Shown: positions 40,961 through 49,965 of the stretch, in pieces
Position numbering within the stretch: position 1 is the stretch's first letter
Layout: every line of letters starts with the position of its first letter
Assembly (NCBI RefSeq): GCF_904848665.1
Contig: NZ_CAJHCQ010000007.1
Span: forward strand, 186,001 to 250,000
Source: Paraburkholderia hiiakae
GTDB taxonomy: Bacteria; Pseudomonadota; Gammaproteobacteria; Burkholderiales; Burkholderiaceae
Reading direction: 5' to 3'
Length of the DNA stretch: 64,000 nucleotides
Position numbers and translations under genes: made by a program
Notes under the pieces: generated by a model
What the model was told of the DNA's origin: nothing
The model's input: the letters and a program-made list of their open reading frames with translations, nothing else
Database searches by the model: none

Positions 40961-41089
40961 GTGCGCGTCGATTCCGTTATTTGATGCTTCGGTTTACTGC
41001 GTGCGCAGTCTGGCGGCGCATGTGCCTGCACCGCCTGTCTGCGTTTCCCCTGTTTTTGCCTGCTGACTACGCCTGCCGACTTCTGCTGC

Positions 41090-42253
41090 TCATTTTGCAA
41101 ACTTTGCGCAAATTTCGTTCACCGCACCGCACACGCGCGCCACATCGGCTTCGGTCATCTGCGTGAAGAGCGGCAACGTGACCGTGCTTGCGCCGAAGCG
41201 CTCCGCGTGCGGGAACATGCCCGCCTTGAAACCACGCTCGCGGTAGAGCGTGAAGAGGTGGATGGCCGGGTAATGCACGCCCGAGCCGATGCCGCGCTCC
41301 TTGAGCTCGCCCATGAAACCGGCGCGGTCGATCGCGAGCTTCTCGAGCGGCAGCGTGATCTGGAACATGTGCCAGTTGCTGTTGGTGAAATCGGCGAGCG
41401 GCAGCCCGATGCCGAGCTTCACCGCCGCGCCGCCCTCGAAACCCGCGAAGTAGGCCCGCGCGAGCGCGTGGCGCTGGCGGGTGAAGCGCTCGATATGCTT
41501 GAGCTGCCCGAGCCCGACGCGCGCCGCCACATCGGTGAGATTGTACTTGCCGCCGAGCACGTCGCAGTCCATGCCGTCGAAGCCGGTGCGCGTGATGCCC
41601 TGCAGGCGGTACTTCTGCGCGAGCACGGCCTCGGCTTCGTCGTTGAGGACGAGCGCGCCGCCTTCGATCGACGTGAGGTTCTTGTTGGCGTGGAAGCTGA
41701 ACGAGACGATGTCGCCAATCGCGCCGATGCGCTTGCCGTTCCAGCTCGCGCCGAACGCTTGCGCGGCGTCCTCGATCACGCGCAGCTTGTGCTGGCGGGC
41801 GATCGCGTAAAGCCGGTCCATGTCGACGGGCAGGCCCGAGAGAAAGACCGGAATGATGGCCTTCGTCTTCGGCGTGATGGCGGCTTCGAGCTTGTCGAGG
41901 TCGATGTTGCGGGTGATGGGATCGATGTCGGCGAATACCGGCGTCGCACCCACTTCGTAGACCACGTTGCTGGTCGCGACCCATGATGCGGGCGTCGTGA
42001 TGACTTCGTCGCCGGGACCGACGCCTGCAATGCGCAGCCCGATTTCGAGCGTGGCCGTGCCGGAGTTGAAGGTGCGCACAGGACGGCCGCCGCAGTATTC
42101 GGAGAGCGCCGCCTCGAACGCCTGGTTCTGCGGGCCGGTCGTGATCCACCCTGAGCGCAGTACATCGACGACGCCCTGGATGGTTTCCTCATCGATTTCG
42201 GGGCGCACGAACGGCAGGAACGGAACGGTCGACTGCGGGGATGACTGGGTCAT
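41090..42253 (-). CDS. arnB: UDP-Ara4O aminotransferase ArnB
   Basis: The 387-residue PLP enzyme of the DegT/DnrJ/EryC1 family transfers an amino group from glutamate to UDP-Ara4O. The PLP Lys is in VSFSFHANKNLTSIEGGALV. Other conserved segments are SGWITTGPQNQAFEAALSEY at the N-terminus and IEDAAQAFGASWNGKR for ring stacking. It lies between the arnE-like gene and arnC, with 130 bases to arnC. Confidence 0.94.
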   Translation of the reverse strand: MTQSSPQSTVPFLPFVRPEIDEETIQGVVDVLRSGWITTGPQNQAFEAALSEYCGGRPVRTFNSGTATLEIGLRIAGVGPGDEVITTPASWVATSNVVYEVGATPVFADIDPITRNIDLDKLEAAITPKTKAIIPVFLSGLPVDMDRLYAIARQHKLRVIEDAAQAFGASWNGKRIGAIGDIVSFSFHANKNLTSIEGGALVLNDEAEAVLAQKYRLQGITRTGFDGMDCDVLGGKYNLTDVAARVGLGQLKHIERFTRQRHALARAYFAGFEGGAAVKLGIGLPLADFTNSNWHMFQITLPLEKLAIDRAGFMGELKERGIGSGVHYPAIHLFTLYRERGFKAGMFPHAERFGASTVTLPLFTQMTEADVARVCGAVNEICAKFAK

Positions 42254-42398
42254 GAGTGCTTTGCTCTTTGCTCGTCAGAAATTGGGTCCGGGCAGCAGGG
42301 CCGCCGCGGCGCATCTTACGAAATGCTTATATGGGCGCAAAATGCTGCGCTGCAAGCGCGCTCGCAACGCGCGCCAGATTCGCACGCGCCGCGGCGCC

Positions 42399-42770
42399 TT
42401 AGCTGCGCGCGAGCACGACCACGCCGATCAGGATGATGCCGATGCCGACGAGCCGCTGCACGCTCAGCACCTCGCCGAACAGATACCACGCCGCGAACGC
42501 GTTGACCACGTAGCCGAGCGAGAGCATCGGGTAGGCGATCGAGACGTCCACGCGCGAGAGCCCAACGATCCACACGACCACGCTGAACACATAGCACGTG
42601 AGGCCGCCGAGAATCGGTACTTGCGTCGCGAGCTTCAGGCCAATGGGCAAGATGTTCGCACGGCTGAATTCGAAGTGTCCAACGGCATTGACACCCGCTT
42701 TCAGCAACAGTTGCGCGCACGCGTTCAGGCCGACGCCGGCGAGGATGCAGATCAGGGAAATCGGATTCAT
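42399..42770 (-). CDS. ArnE-like small flippase subunit (EamA/SMR type)
   Basis: The 123-residue protein has four predicted membrane helices (ISLICILAGVGLNACAQLLL at the start, LVGIGIILIGVVVLARS at the end). It resembles half-size EamA/SMR transporters, of which ArnE and ArnF form the Ara4N-undecaprenol flippase in enterobacteria. Only one such gene is present here, between arnT and arnB, so it may act as a homodimer or with an unlinked partner. I start it at the ATG at 42770. A longer frame is open but lacks helix features. Confidence 0.8.
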   Translation of the reverse strand: MNPISLICILAGVGLNACAQLLLKAGVNAVGHFEFSRANILPIGLKLATQVPILGGLTCYVFSVVVWIVGLSRVDVSIAYPMLSLGYVVNAFAAWYLFGEVLSVQRLVGIGIILIGVVVLARS

Positions 42771-42878
42771 CGAAAAAGGGTGGTTCAACGGGTTATCGGA
42801 TTGCGGCCGGACCTGGCGGGCCGCGCTTGCGCGGGCCCCCCAATTATCGCGCATGCGTCAATCGGGGCCAGGAAGCGC

Positions 42879-44570
42879 TCAGGATTGCGGTTTCTCGACG
42901 ATCACGCGCCGCGCGTCGCGGGTGATCACCTGCATCGGCAGGCCCTGCGCAGCCAGTTCTTCGTAGCGCTTCACCGGAATCAGCGCGAGCGCGTATGGGT
43001 CGGCTTTCCAGCGCGCCTCCCAGTCGGCGATGGTCGGCACCCATTTCTGCGGCTCCTCGGAGATGCCGAAGGCAAGCTCGTCGGTGACCTCGACCATCGT
43101 CATCGTGTGGCGCACGTAGAAGGGCAGCGTGTGGTCGAGCACGCCCACGGAGTAGAACGGCGCGTCGGGCGGCAGCTTCGCCATGGCGGCGCGCACCGCG
43201 GGCGCGAGCGGCGCGCCGGAACTCAGCGTGCCGAACACGTCGTGGCCCGTGCCCGCGATGGTCGCGAGCAGCAGCCAGGCCGTGCCGAGCGCGACCGCCG
43301 GTGCGCGCGGGCCGGTTTCGGGCGTATGCTTCGCGCGGTTCAGGCGCAGGCCGGCCATCGTGACGACGAAGGCCACCGCGGCCGCAGCGAACACCCATAC
43401 CTGGAACTCGCGGTAGAGCGCATTAGGGTTGCGCGCGTCGCCAAGACGCGTAAGCACGAACGAGCCCGCCATCAGCGCGACGGCCAGGAGTGCGTAGCCC
43501 GCGAGGTGCCTCGTCCACTGCGCACGCGTCATGACCGGCAGATACATGCCGATGATGAGCGCAACGGGCGGCGCGATCGGCAGGACGTAGGACACCAGCT
43601 TCGAGTGCGAGGCGCTGAAGAACACGAAAATGAACACCGTCCACACGAGCATCAGCGTGACGGGCGAGAAGCCGTTGGGCTGGCGCGGCGCGCGCAGCGC
43701 ATGGCGCACACTCTGCACGCTCACCGAAAGCCACGGCAGGAAGCCCACCAGCATGACCGGCACGAAGTAGTAGAACGGGCCGGGACGGTTCTGCGCGGGC
43801 GTGAGGTAGCGCTGGAATTGCTGGACGACGAAGAAGAAGTTGAAGAACTCGGGATTGCGTTGCTGCACGAGGATGAACCACGGCGAAACGATCGCGAAGA
43901 ACACGATCAGCCCGCTCACGAGGTAGAGACGTTTCCAGAGCGCCCAGTCGCGTGAAATCGCCGTATAGAGCACGAGCACCGCGCCTGGCAGGATCAGGCC
44001 GACCAGGCCCTTGGAGAGCACCGCCATCGCCATGGCCGCCCAGCACACCCACATCCAGAGGCGCGCATGGCTTTTTGACAGGGTCGGGCGCTGCGCGAGC
44101 AGGAGTGCGCACAGCGTGAGCTGCATCCAGAACGACAGGCCCATGTCGAGCGTGTTGAAGTGGCCCATCAGGTTCCAGTACGGTGCGCAGGCGAGCACGA
44201 CTGCGGCGAAGAAGCCCGTGGCGGTATTGAACACGCGCGCGCCGGTGAAGCCGATCAGCAGCACGCCGGCGAAGCCGGTGAGCGCCGTGTAGAGGCGCGC
44301 CTGCCACTCGCCGATACCGAACCACGCGAACGTGAGCGCGTTCATCCAGGTTTGCAGCGGGGGCTTCTCGAAGTACTTGTAGCCGTTGTAGCGCGGCGTG
44401 ATCCAGTCGCCGGTCGCGAGCATTTCGCGCGCCATTTCGGCGTAACGGCCTTCGTCGCTCGGCAGCAGGTGGCGCCAGCCGAGCGGCAGGAACCAGATCA
44501 CGGCGAGGGCGAGGATCAGGAGCAGGATCGCGCTGCGGTTGAGCGGTAGCCTCGATGGCGTATCGTTCAT
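42879..44570 (-). CDS. arnT: Lipid A 4-amino-4-deoxy-L-arabinose transferase ArnT
   Basis: The 563-residue GT83 membrane enzyme has about 12 helices in the N-terminal two thirds. The first periplasmic loop holds the conserved Asp/Glu motif LLPSDEGRYAEMAREML and ITPRYNGYKYFEKPPLQTWM. A soluble C-terminal part follows (FYSVGVLDHTLPFYVRHTMT). It transfers Ara4N to lipid A phosphate on the outer face of the inner membrane, which lowers binding of polymyxin and cationic peptides. It is the first gene of the operon as laid out here. Confidence 0.95.
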   Translation of the reverse strand: MNDTPSRLPLNRSAILLLILALAVIWFLPLGWRHLLPSDEGRYAEMAREMLATGDWITPRYNGYKYFEKPPLQTWMNALTFAWFGIGEWQARLYTALTGFAGVLLIGFTGARVFNTATGFFAAVVLACAPYWNLMGHFNTLDMGLSFWMQLTLCALLLAQRPTLSKSHARLWMWVCWAAMAMAVLSKGLVGLILPGAVLVLYTAISRDWALWKRLYLVSGLIVFFAIVSPWFILVQQRNPEFFNFFFVVQQFQRYLTPAQNRPGPFYYFVPVMLVGFLPWLSVSVQSVRHALRAPRQPNGFSPVTLMLVWTVFIFVFFSASHSKLVSYVLPIAPPVALIIGMYLPVMTRAQWTRHLAGYALLAVALMAGSFVLTRLGDARNPNALYREFQVWVFAAAAVAFVVTMAGLRLNRAKHTPETGPRAPAVALGTAWLLLATIAGTGHDVFGTLSSGAPLAPAVRAAMAKLPPDAPFYSVGVLDHTLPFYVRHTMTMVEVTDELAFGISEEPQKWVPTIADWEARWKADPYALALIPVKRYEELAAQGLPMQVITRDARRVIVEKPQS

Positions 44571-44731
44571 GGGTTTCAGCCTGTTCTTGTTGCAGTCGTT
44601 GCGGTCGGGATGCGGGGCGCGCGCGTTGGCCGCGCGCGGCACCCGTGCCACGCCCGGCGCGCACGCTTTGCACGCGGCGCGCAAGTGTACTACGCCGCCG
44701 CGCGGCGACCTGAAGGCAAGCTTAAGGCGCG

Positions 44732-45106
44732 TCAGCTTTCGATCAGGAGCGCGGCCGCCACGCGGCGGCCTTCGGCCATGAGGATGTTGTAGGTGCGGCA
44801 GGCGGCCTTGAAGTCCATCGCCTCGACGCCAATGCGTTTGGCGGCCAGCGCCGCGGTCAGGCGCGGGTGCGCAAAGCGCAGCCGCTCGCCGCTGCCGAAC
44901 ACCACCACCTCGGGGTTCAGCGGCAGGAGCATCTCGAAGAGTTCGGGCGTGAGGGCGTCGAACGCGTGCACCGGCCAGGGCGTGACCGGCGATTCGGGCA
45001 TCACGATGATGCTGCCCGTGTGGCGTTCGAGGTTCACTTCGACGTAGCCGGCGCCGTAACCGGTCACGGTGTTCAGCGCGGCACTGGGGTCCTGGTGTAG
45101 TTTCAA
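44732..45106 (-). CDS. Mth938-like (DUF498) domain protein
   Basis: The product is 124 residues if started at the TTG at 45106 (LKLHQDPSAALNTVTGYG), where homology begins. Longer frames are open upstream to 45250 but look non-coding. The domain (SPVTPWPVHAFDALTPELFE through FGSGERLRFAHPRLTAAL to GVEAMDFKAACRTYNILMAE) is the Mth938/NDUFAF3-like fold, of unclear function in bacteria. It precedes the arn operon on the same strand by 161 bases, but a functional link is not implied. Confidence 0.8.
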   Translation of the reverse strand: MKLHQDPSAALNTVTGYGAGYVEVNLERHTGSIIVMPESPVTPWPVHAFDALTPELFEMLLPLNPEVVVFGSGERLRFAHPRLTAALAAKRIGVEAMDFKAACRTYNILMAEGRRVAAALLIES

Positions 45107-45640
45107 AACGGGGTTCCGGGGTAAGGGCAGGTCGGGTGCGCAAGCGAGGGGGCGCATATCCTGTGCCGACGCCGGCCTCGGCGAGAACCGCCTTGTAACC
45201 CGCTTCGCGACCCGCCTCCTGGCCGATTGCGCATTGCGGAAGTTGGTCAAAATCCGCTAAATTATAACTTTTTAGCCGCCGCTGCGGCGGCGCCCGCTGG
45301 CAGGCCGCGCCGGCAGACCCGCCGATAGACCACTACGCGCGCCATCCGCGCATCGGGCGAGGGCAGCCACAAGCTGCCGGGGCGGTCGAAGGTGATCGGG
45401 GGTGATCTCAAGGGACGCTTTGCGCGGCGTTGTGCGTGCGCTCGGCGCTCCCCCCGCAATCGTGCAGGGTTTTGTCCCGCCGGGGGCGTTCCTCCGGCTC
45501 CCCTGCATGTCTTGTCCGCCAAGGCGCCATCCGCCGGCCGGCCGACGGCATTTCAGCCTGTTCCAGCCCTTTTACCGCGTCATACTCGTCTTTGACGCTC
45601 TGACTGATTCTCTGACCGATTCTTTGACCGACAGCCCGCC
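45107..45640. other. Intergenic region between the DUF498 gene and the aminotransferase gene
   Basis: These 534 bases hold divergent start regions. An AT-rich patch (AAATTATAACTTTTTA, 45259-45274) is a probable promoter area, but I cannot assign the strand with confidence. The remainder is GC-rich without gene-like frames, and a 12-bp tandem repeat closes the region at 45600-45635. Confidence 0.4.
45600..45635 (+). repeat. 12-bp tandem repeat before the aminotransferase start
   Basis: Three head-to-tail units (CTGACTGATTCT, CTGACCGATTCT, TTGACCGACAGC) end six bases before the GTG start codon. They lie where the ribosome would bind, and no clear Shine-Dalgarno is visible. Confidence 0.65.
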
Positions 45641-46879
45641 GTGAAACCGATTCTCAAATCCAACAAGCTGCAGAACGTTTGCTACGACATCCGCGGGCCG
45701 GTGCTCGAGCACGCGAAGCGCCTCGAAGAAGAAGGCCATCGCATCATCAAGCTGAACATCGGCAATCTCGCGCCGTTCGGTTTCGACGCGCCCGACGAGG
45801 TCATTCAGGACATGATCCTGAACCTGCCGGGCTCCTCGGGGTATTCGGATTCGAAGGGCGTCTTCGCCGCGCGCAAGGCGATCATGCATTACGCGCAGCA
45901 AAAGGGCATCAAGGGCGTCGAGCTCGACGACATCTACATCGGCAATGGTGCGTCCGAACTGATCGTGATGGCCATGCAGGCGCTGCTCAACGACGGCGAC
46001 GAAGTGCTGCTGCCGGCGCCCGACTATCCGCTCTGGACGGCGGCGGTGAGCCTTTCGGGCGGCACGCCCGTGCACTACATCTGCGACGAGTCGAACGCGT
46101 GGATGCCCGACCTCGACGACATTCGCTCGAAGATCACGCCGAACACCCGCGCGATCGTCGTCATCAACCCGAACAACCCGACGGGCGCGCTCTATTCGGA
46201 CGACCTGCTGCGCGGCCTCGTCGCGATCGCGCGCGAGCACGGCCTGATCCTGTTCGCCGACGAGGTCTACGACAAGATCATCTACGACGGCAAGACGCAC
46301 ACGGCGCTCGGCTCGCTCTCGGAAGATGTGATCACCGTCACGCTCAACAGCCTCTCCAAAAGCTATCGCGCGTGCGGTTATCGCGCGGGCTGGATGTTCC
46401 TCTCGGGTATGACGGGCGAGAACCGCCGCCGCTCGAAGGACTACACGGAAGGCCTCGGTATTCTTGCCTCGATGCGCCTGTGCGCGAACGTGCCGGGCCA
46501 GTACGCGATCCAGACGGCGCTGGGCGGTTACCAGAGCATCAACGAGCTGATCCAGCCGGGCGGTCGCCTCTATCGGCAGCGCGAGCTGGCGTACAACATG
46601 CTCACGGCCATTCCGGGCGTGACCTGCGTGAAGCCCGAAGCGGCGCTCTACATGTTCCCGCGCCTCGACCCGAAGCTCTATCCGATCGAGAACGACCAGC
46701 AGTTCATCCTCGATCTGCTCTTGCAGGAGCGCGTGCTGCTCGTGCAAGGCACGGGCTTCAACTGGAAGCAGCCGGACCACTTCCGCGTGGTGTTCCTGCC
46801 GAACGTCGACGACCTGACCGATTCGATCAACCGCATTGCGCGCTTCCTCGACGGTTATCGTCAGCGGCACGGCACCTGA
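45641..46879 (+). CDS. alaT: Alanine-type aminotransferase (AlaA/AlaT-like)
   Basis: The 412-residue class I PLP aminotransferase has the PLP Lys in LNSLSKSYRACGYRAGWMFL, with Asp/Tyr contacts in FADEVYDKIIYDG and the NPNNPTGALYSDDL loop. The N-terminal KPILKSNKLQNVCYDIRGPV is typical of the AlaA/YfbQ group, which makes alanine from pyruvate and glutamate. It starts with GTG. It precedes hom and thrC on the same strand, 64 bases before hom. Other keto acids may also be substrates. Confidence 0.92.
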   Translation: MKPILKSNKLQNVCYDIRGPVLEHAKRLEEEGHRIIKLNIGNLAPFGFDAPDEVIQDMILNLPGSSGYSDSKGVFAARKAIMHYAQQKGIKGVELDDIYIGNGASELIVMAMQALLNDGDEVLLPAPDYPLWTAAVSLSGGTPVHYICDESNAWMPDLDDIRSKITPNTRAIVVINPNNPTGALYSDDLLRGLVAIAREHGLILFADEVYDKIIYDGKTHTALGSLSEDVITVTLNSLSKSYRACGYRAGWMFLSGMTGENRRRSKDYTEGLGILASMRLCANVPGQYAIQTALGGYQSINELIQPGGRLYRQRELAYNMLTAIPGVTCVKPEAALYMFPRLDPKLYPIENDQQFILDLLLQERVLLVQGTGFNWKQPDHFRVVFLPNVDDLTDSINRIARFLDGYRQRHGT

Positions 46880-46943
46880 TCTGGTCACTGAGCCACACGC
46901 GAAAACGCATTCCCTTTCACATATCTAGACGAACACACGCTGC

Positions 46944-48275
46944 ATGGAACCGATCAAAGTAGGTCTCTTGGGCTTCGGCACGGTAGGCAGCGGCACCTTC
47001 ACGGTACTGCGCCGCAACCAGGAAGAAATCAAACGCCGCGCGGGCCGCGGCATCGAGGTGGCGCGCATTGCCGTGCGCAACCCCGCCAAGGCCACGGCGG
47101 CGCTCGGCAGCGAAGCCGGCACCGTCGACCTGACGACCGACTTCAACGCCGTGGTCGACGATCCCTCGATTTCGATCATCGCCGAAATGATCGGCGGCAC
47201 GACGCTGGCCAAGGATCTCGTGCTGCGTGCGATCGCGGGCGGCAAGCACGTGGTCACGGCGAACAAGGCGCTGCTGGCGGTGCATGGCACCGAGATTTTC
47301 GAAGCGGCGCGCGCGCGAGGCGTGATGGTCGCGTTCGAGGCGGCGGTGGCGGGCGGTATCCCCATCATCAAGGCGCTGCGCGAAGGCCTCACGGCCAACC
47401 GCATCCAGTACATCGCCGGCATCATCAACGGGACGACGAACTACATCCTCTCGGAAATGCGTGAGGGCGGGCTCGACTTCGCGACCGCGCTAAAAGCCGC
47501 GCAGGAACTGGGCTACGCCGAAGCCGATCCGACCTTCGACATCGAAGGCGTGGACGCCGCGCACAAGGCCACGATCATGAGCGCGATCGCGTTCGGCGTG
47601 CCCGTGCAGTTCGACAAAGCTTACGTGGAAGGCATCAGCAAGCTCGACGCCATCGACATCAAGTACGCGGAAGAACTGGGCTATCGGATCAAGCTGCTCG
47701 GCATCGCGCGCCGCACCGATCGCGGCATCGAGCTGCGCACGCATCCCACGCTGATTCCGGCCAAGCGCCTGCTCGCGAACGTGGAAGGCGCGATGAACGC
47801 CGTGGTCGTGCATGGCGACGCCGTGGGGACGACGCTGTACTACGGCAAGGGCGCGGGCGCTGAGCCGACTGCATCCGCGGTGGTAGCCGATCTCGTGGAT
47901 GTCACGCGCCTGCACACGGCCGACCCCGAGCACCGCGTGCCGCATCTGGCGTTCCAGCCGGACAGCCTCTCGAACACGCCGATCCTGCCGATCGACGAAG
48001 TGACGAGCGGCTACTACCTGCGCCTGCGCGTGGCCGACCAGACCGGCGTGATGGCAGCCATCACGCGCATCCTGGCGGACAGTGGCATCTCAATCGACGC
48101 GCTGCTGCAGAAGGAAGCGGAGCAGGTCGACGCGCAAGGCAAGGCGGAAACCGACATCATCCTGATCACGCACGAGACGATCGAGAAGAACGTCAACGCG
48201 GCGATCGCGCAGATCGAACAGCTCGCGACGGTGAAGTCGCCTGTCACGAAGCTGCGCATGGAAGGACTGAACTAA
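46944..48275 (+). CDS. hom: Homoserine dehydrogenase
   Basis: The product is 443 residues. The Rossmann motif is VGLLGFGTVGSGTF. The catalytic Lys and family signature appear in GIINGTTNYILSEM and YAEADPTFDIEGVDAAHKAT. A C-terminal ACT domain (YYLRLRVADQTGVMAAITRI) is the threonine-sensing part. It reduces aspartate semialdehyde to homoserine for threonine and methionine synthesis. thrC follows after 10 bases. Confidence 0.97.
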   Translation: MEPIKVGLLGFGTVGSGTFTVLRRNQEEIKRRAGRGIEVARIAVRNPAKATAALGSEAGTVDLTTDFNAVVDDPSISIIAEMIGGTTLAKDLVLRAIAGGKHVVTANKALLAVHGTEIFEAARARGVMVAFEAAVAGGIPIIKALREGLTANRIQYIAGIINGTTNYILSEMREGGLDFATALKAAQELGYAEADPTFDIEGVDAAHKATIMSAIAFGVPVQFDKAYVEGISKLDAIDIKYAEELGYRIKLLGIARRTDRGIELRTHPTLIPAKRLLANVEGAMNAVVVHGDAVGTTLYYGKGAGAEPTASAVVADLVDVTRLHTADPEHRVPHLAFQPDSLSNTPILPIDEVTSGYYLRLRVADQTGVMAAITRILADSGISIDALLQKEAEQVDAQGKAETDIILITHETIEKNVNAAIAQIEQLATVKSPVTKLRMEGLN

Positions 48276-48285
48276 GGCAAGGGCT

Positions 48286-49737
48286 ATGAATTACGTATCT
48301 ACGCGCGGCGCGGGCGCCGGCGAACATCATTCGTTTTCCGACATCCTGCTGGGCGGTCTCGCGCGCGACGGCGGTCTGTACCTGCCGGCCGAGTATCCGC
48401 AGATCAGCGAGGAAGAGCTCGCGCGCTGGCGCGGCCTGTCGTACGCGGATCTCGCGTTCGAGATCCTCTCGAAGTTCGCCGGCGACATTCCCGCCGCCGA
48501 CCTGCGCGACATCACGCGCCGCACCTACACGGGCGAGACATACCGCAACGTGCGCCACGGCGAAGACGCGAGCAAGATCACGCCGCTCACCACGCTCGGC
48601 GAGGAAAACGGCGCGAAACTCTCGCTGCTCGAACTCTCGAACGGTCCGACGCTCGCGTTCAAGGACATGGCGATGCAGCTGCTCGGCAACCTGTTCGAGT
48701 ACGCGCTTGCGAAGGCCGGCCAGGAGCTGAACATCCTCGGCGCGACTTCGGGCGACACCGGCAGCGCTGCGGAATACGCCATGCGCGGCAAGAAGGGCGT
48801 GCGCGTGTTCATGCTCTCGCCGCACAAGAAGATGAGCGCGTTCCAGACGGCGCAGATGTTCAGCCTGCAAGACCCGAACATCTTCAACCTCGCCGTGGAA
48901 GGCGTGTTCGACGACTGCCAGGACATCGTCAAGGCCGTTTCGAACGATCACGCGTTCAAGGCGCAGCAGAAGATCGGCACGGTCAACTCGATCAACTGGG
49001 CGCGCGTCGTGGCCCAGGTCGTGTACTACTTTGCCGGTTACTTCGCGGCGACGAAGTCGAACGACGAGCGTGTTTCGTTCACGGTGCCTTCGGGCAACTT
49101 CGGCAATGTGTGCGCGGGACATATCGCGCGCATGATGGGTCTGCCAATCGAAAAGCTCGTGGTCGCGACCAACGAGAACGACGTGCTCGACGAGTTTTTC
49201 CGCACCGGCATCTATCGCGTGCGCGGCTCGGCGGAGACGTATCACACGACGAGCCCGAGCATGGATATCTCGAAGGCGTCGAACTTCGAGCGCTTCGTGT
49301 ACGACCTGCTTGGCCGCGATCCGGCGCGCGTGACGCAGCTGTTCCGCGACGTGGAGGAGAAGGGCGGTTTCGATCTCGTGGCGAGCGGCGACTTCGTGCG
49401 CGTGAAGCAGTTCGGTTTCGTGTCGGGCCGTAGCAGCCACGACGACCGTATCGCGACGATTCGCGACGTCTACTCGCGTTACAGGACGATGATCGACACC
49501 CATACCGCCGACGGCGTGAAGGTCGCCCGCGAACATCTGCAGCCGGGTGTGCCGATGATCGTGCTCGAAACCGCGCAGCCGGTGAAGTTTGGCGAGACGA
49601 TTCGCGAGGCGCTCGACCGTGAGCCGGAGCGTCCGGCAGCATTCGAAGGGCTGGAGGCGCTGCCGCAGCGCTTCGAAGTCGTGCCCGCCGATGCAAAGCG
49701 TGTGAAGGACTATATCGTCGCCCATACGGCGGACTGA
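48286..49737 (+). CDS. thrC: Threonine synthase
   Basis: The 483-residue PLP enzyme converts O-phosphohomoserine to threonine. The PLP Lys is in NGPTLAFKDMAMQLLGNLFE. The phosphate-binding loop is ATSGDTGSAAEYAM, with FTVPSGNFGNVCAGHIARMM further on. The N-terminal MNYVSTRGAGAGEHHSFSDI is typical of the long bacterial form. It is coupled to hom. Confidence 0.97.
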   Translation: MNYVSTRGAGAGEHHSFSDILLGGLARDGGLYLPAEYPQISEEELARWRGLSYADLAFEILSKFAGDIPAADLRDITRRTYTGETYRNVRHGEDASKITPLTTLGEENGAKLSLLELSNGPTLAFKDMAMQLLGNLFEYALAKAGQELNILGATSGDTGSAAEYAMRGKKGVRVFMLSPHKKMSAFQTAQMFSLQDPNIFNLAVEGVFDDCQDIVKAVSNDHAFKAQQKIGTVNSINWARVVAQVVYYFAGYFAATKSNDERVSFTVPSGNFGNVCAGHIARMMGLPIEKLVVATNENDVLDEFFRTGIYRVRGSAETYHTTSPSMDISKASNFERFVYDLLGRDPARVTQLFRDVEEKGGFDLVASGDFVRVKQFGFVSGRSSHDDRIATIRDVYSRYRTMIDTHTADGVKVAREHLQPGVPMIVLETAQPVKFGETIREALDREPERPAAFEGLEALPQRFEVVPADAKRVKDYIVAHTAD

Positions 49738-49745
49738 TTGACGCA

Positions 49746-49775
49746 GCCGGGGCCGGATCTGCTTCCGGTCCCGGC
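49746..49775 (+). terminator. Hairpin after thrC
   Basis: A 12-bp stem (GCCGGGGCCGGA / TCCGGTCCCGGC, one G-T pair) with a 6-base loop starts nine bases beyond the thrC stop codon. No T run follows, so it may act as a weak or Rho-assisted terminator. Confidence 0.5.
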
Positions 49776-49965
49776 GTATCGACGCCTCATCAGCTTTTAC
49801 GCGGCGGCAGGTCGCTCGAACCCGCCCGCTGCAGCACTCCCCATTCGCATGCATTGCGCGCCAGGGATATCCACGGCATAAGGCACCGCGCGCCCATCGC
49901 GCCGCTACAATAACGGCAGACCAACCGTTGCTGGCGGCCCGCCCGCCAAGTCCGAGACGACCTCG

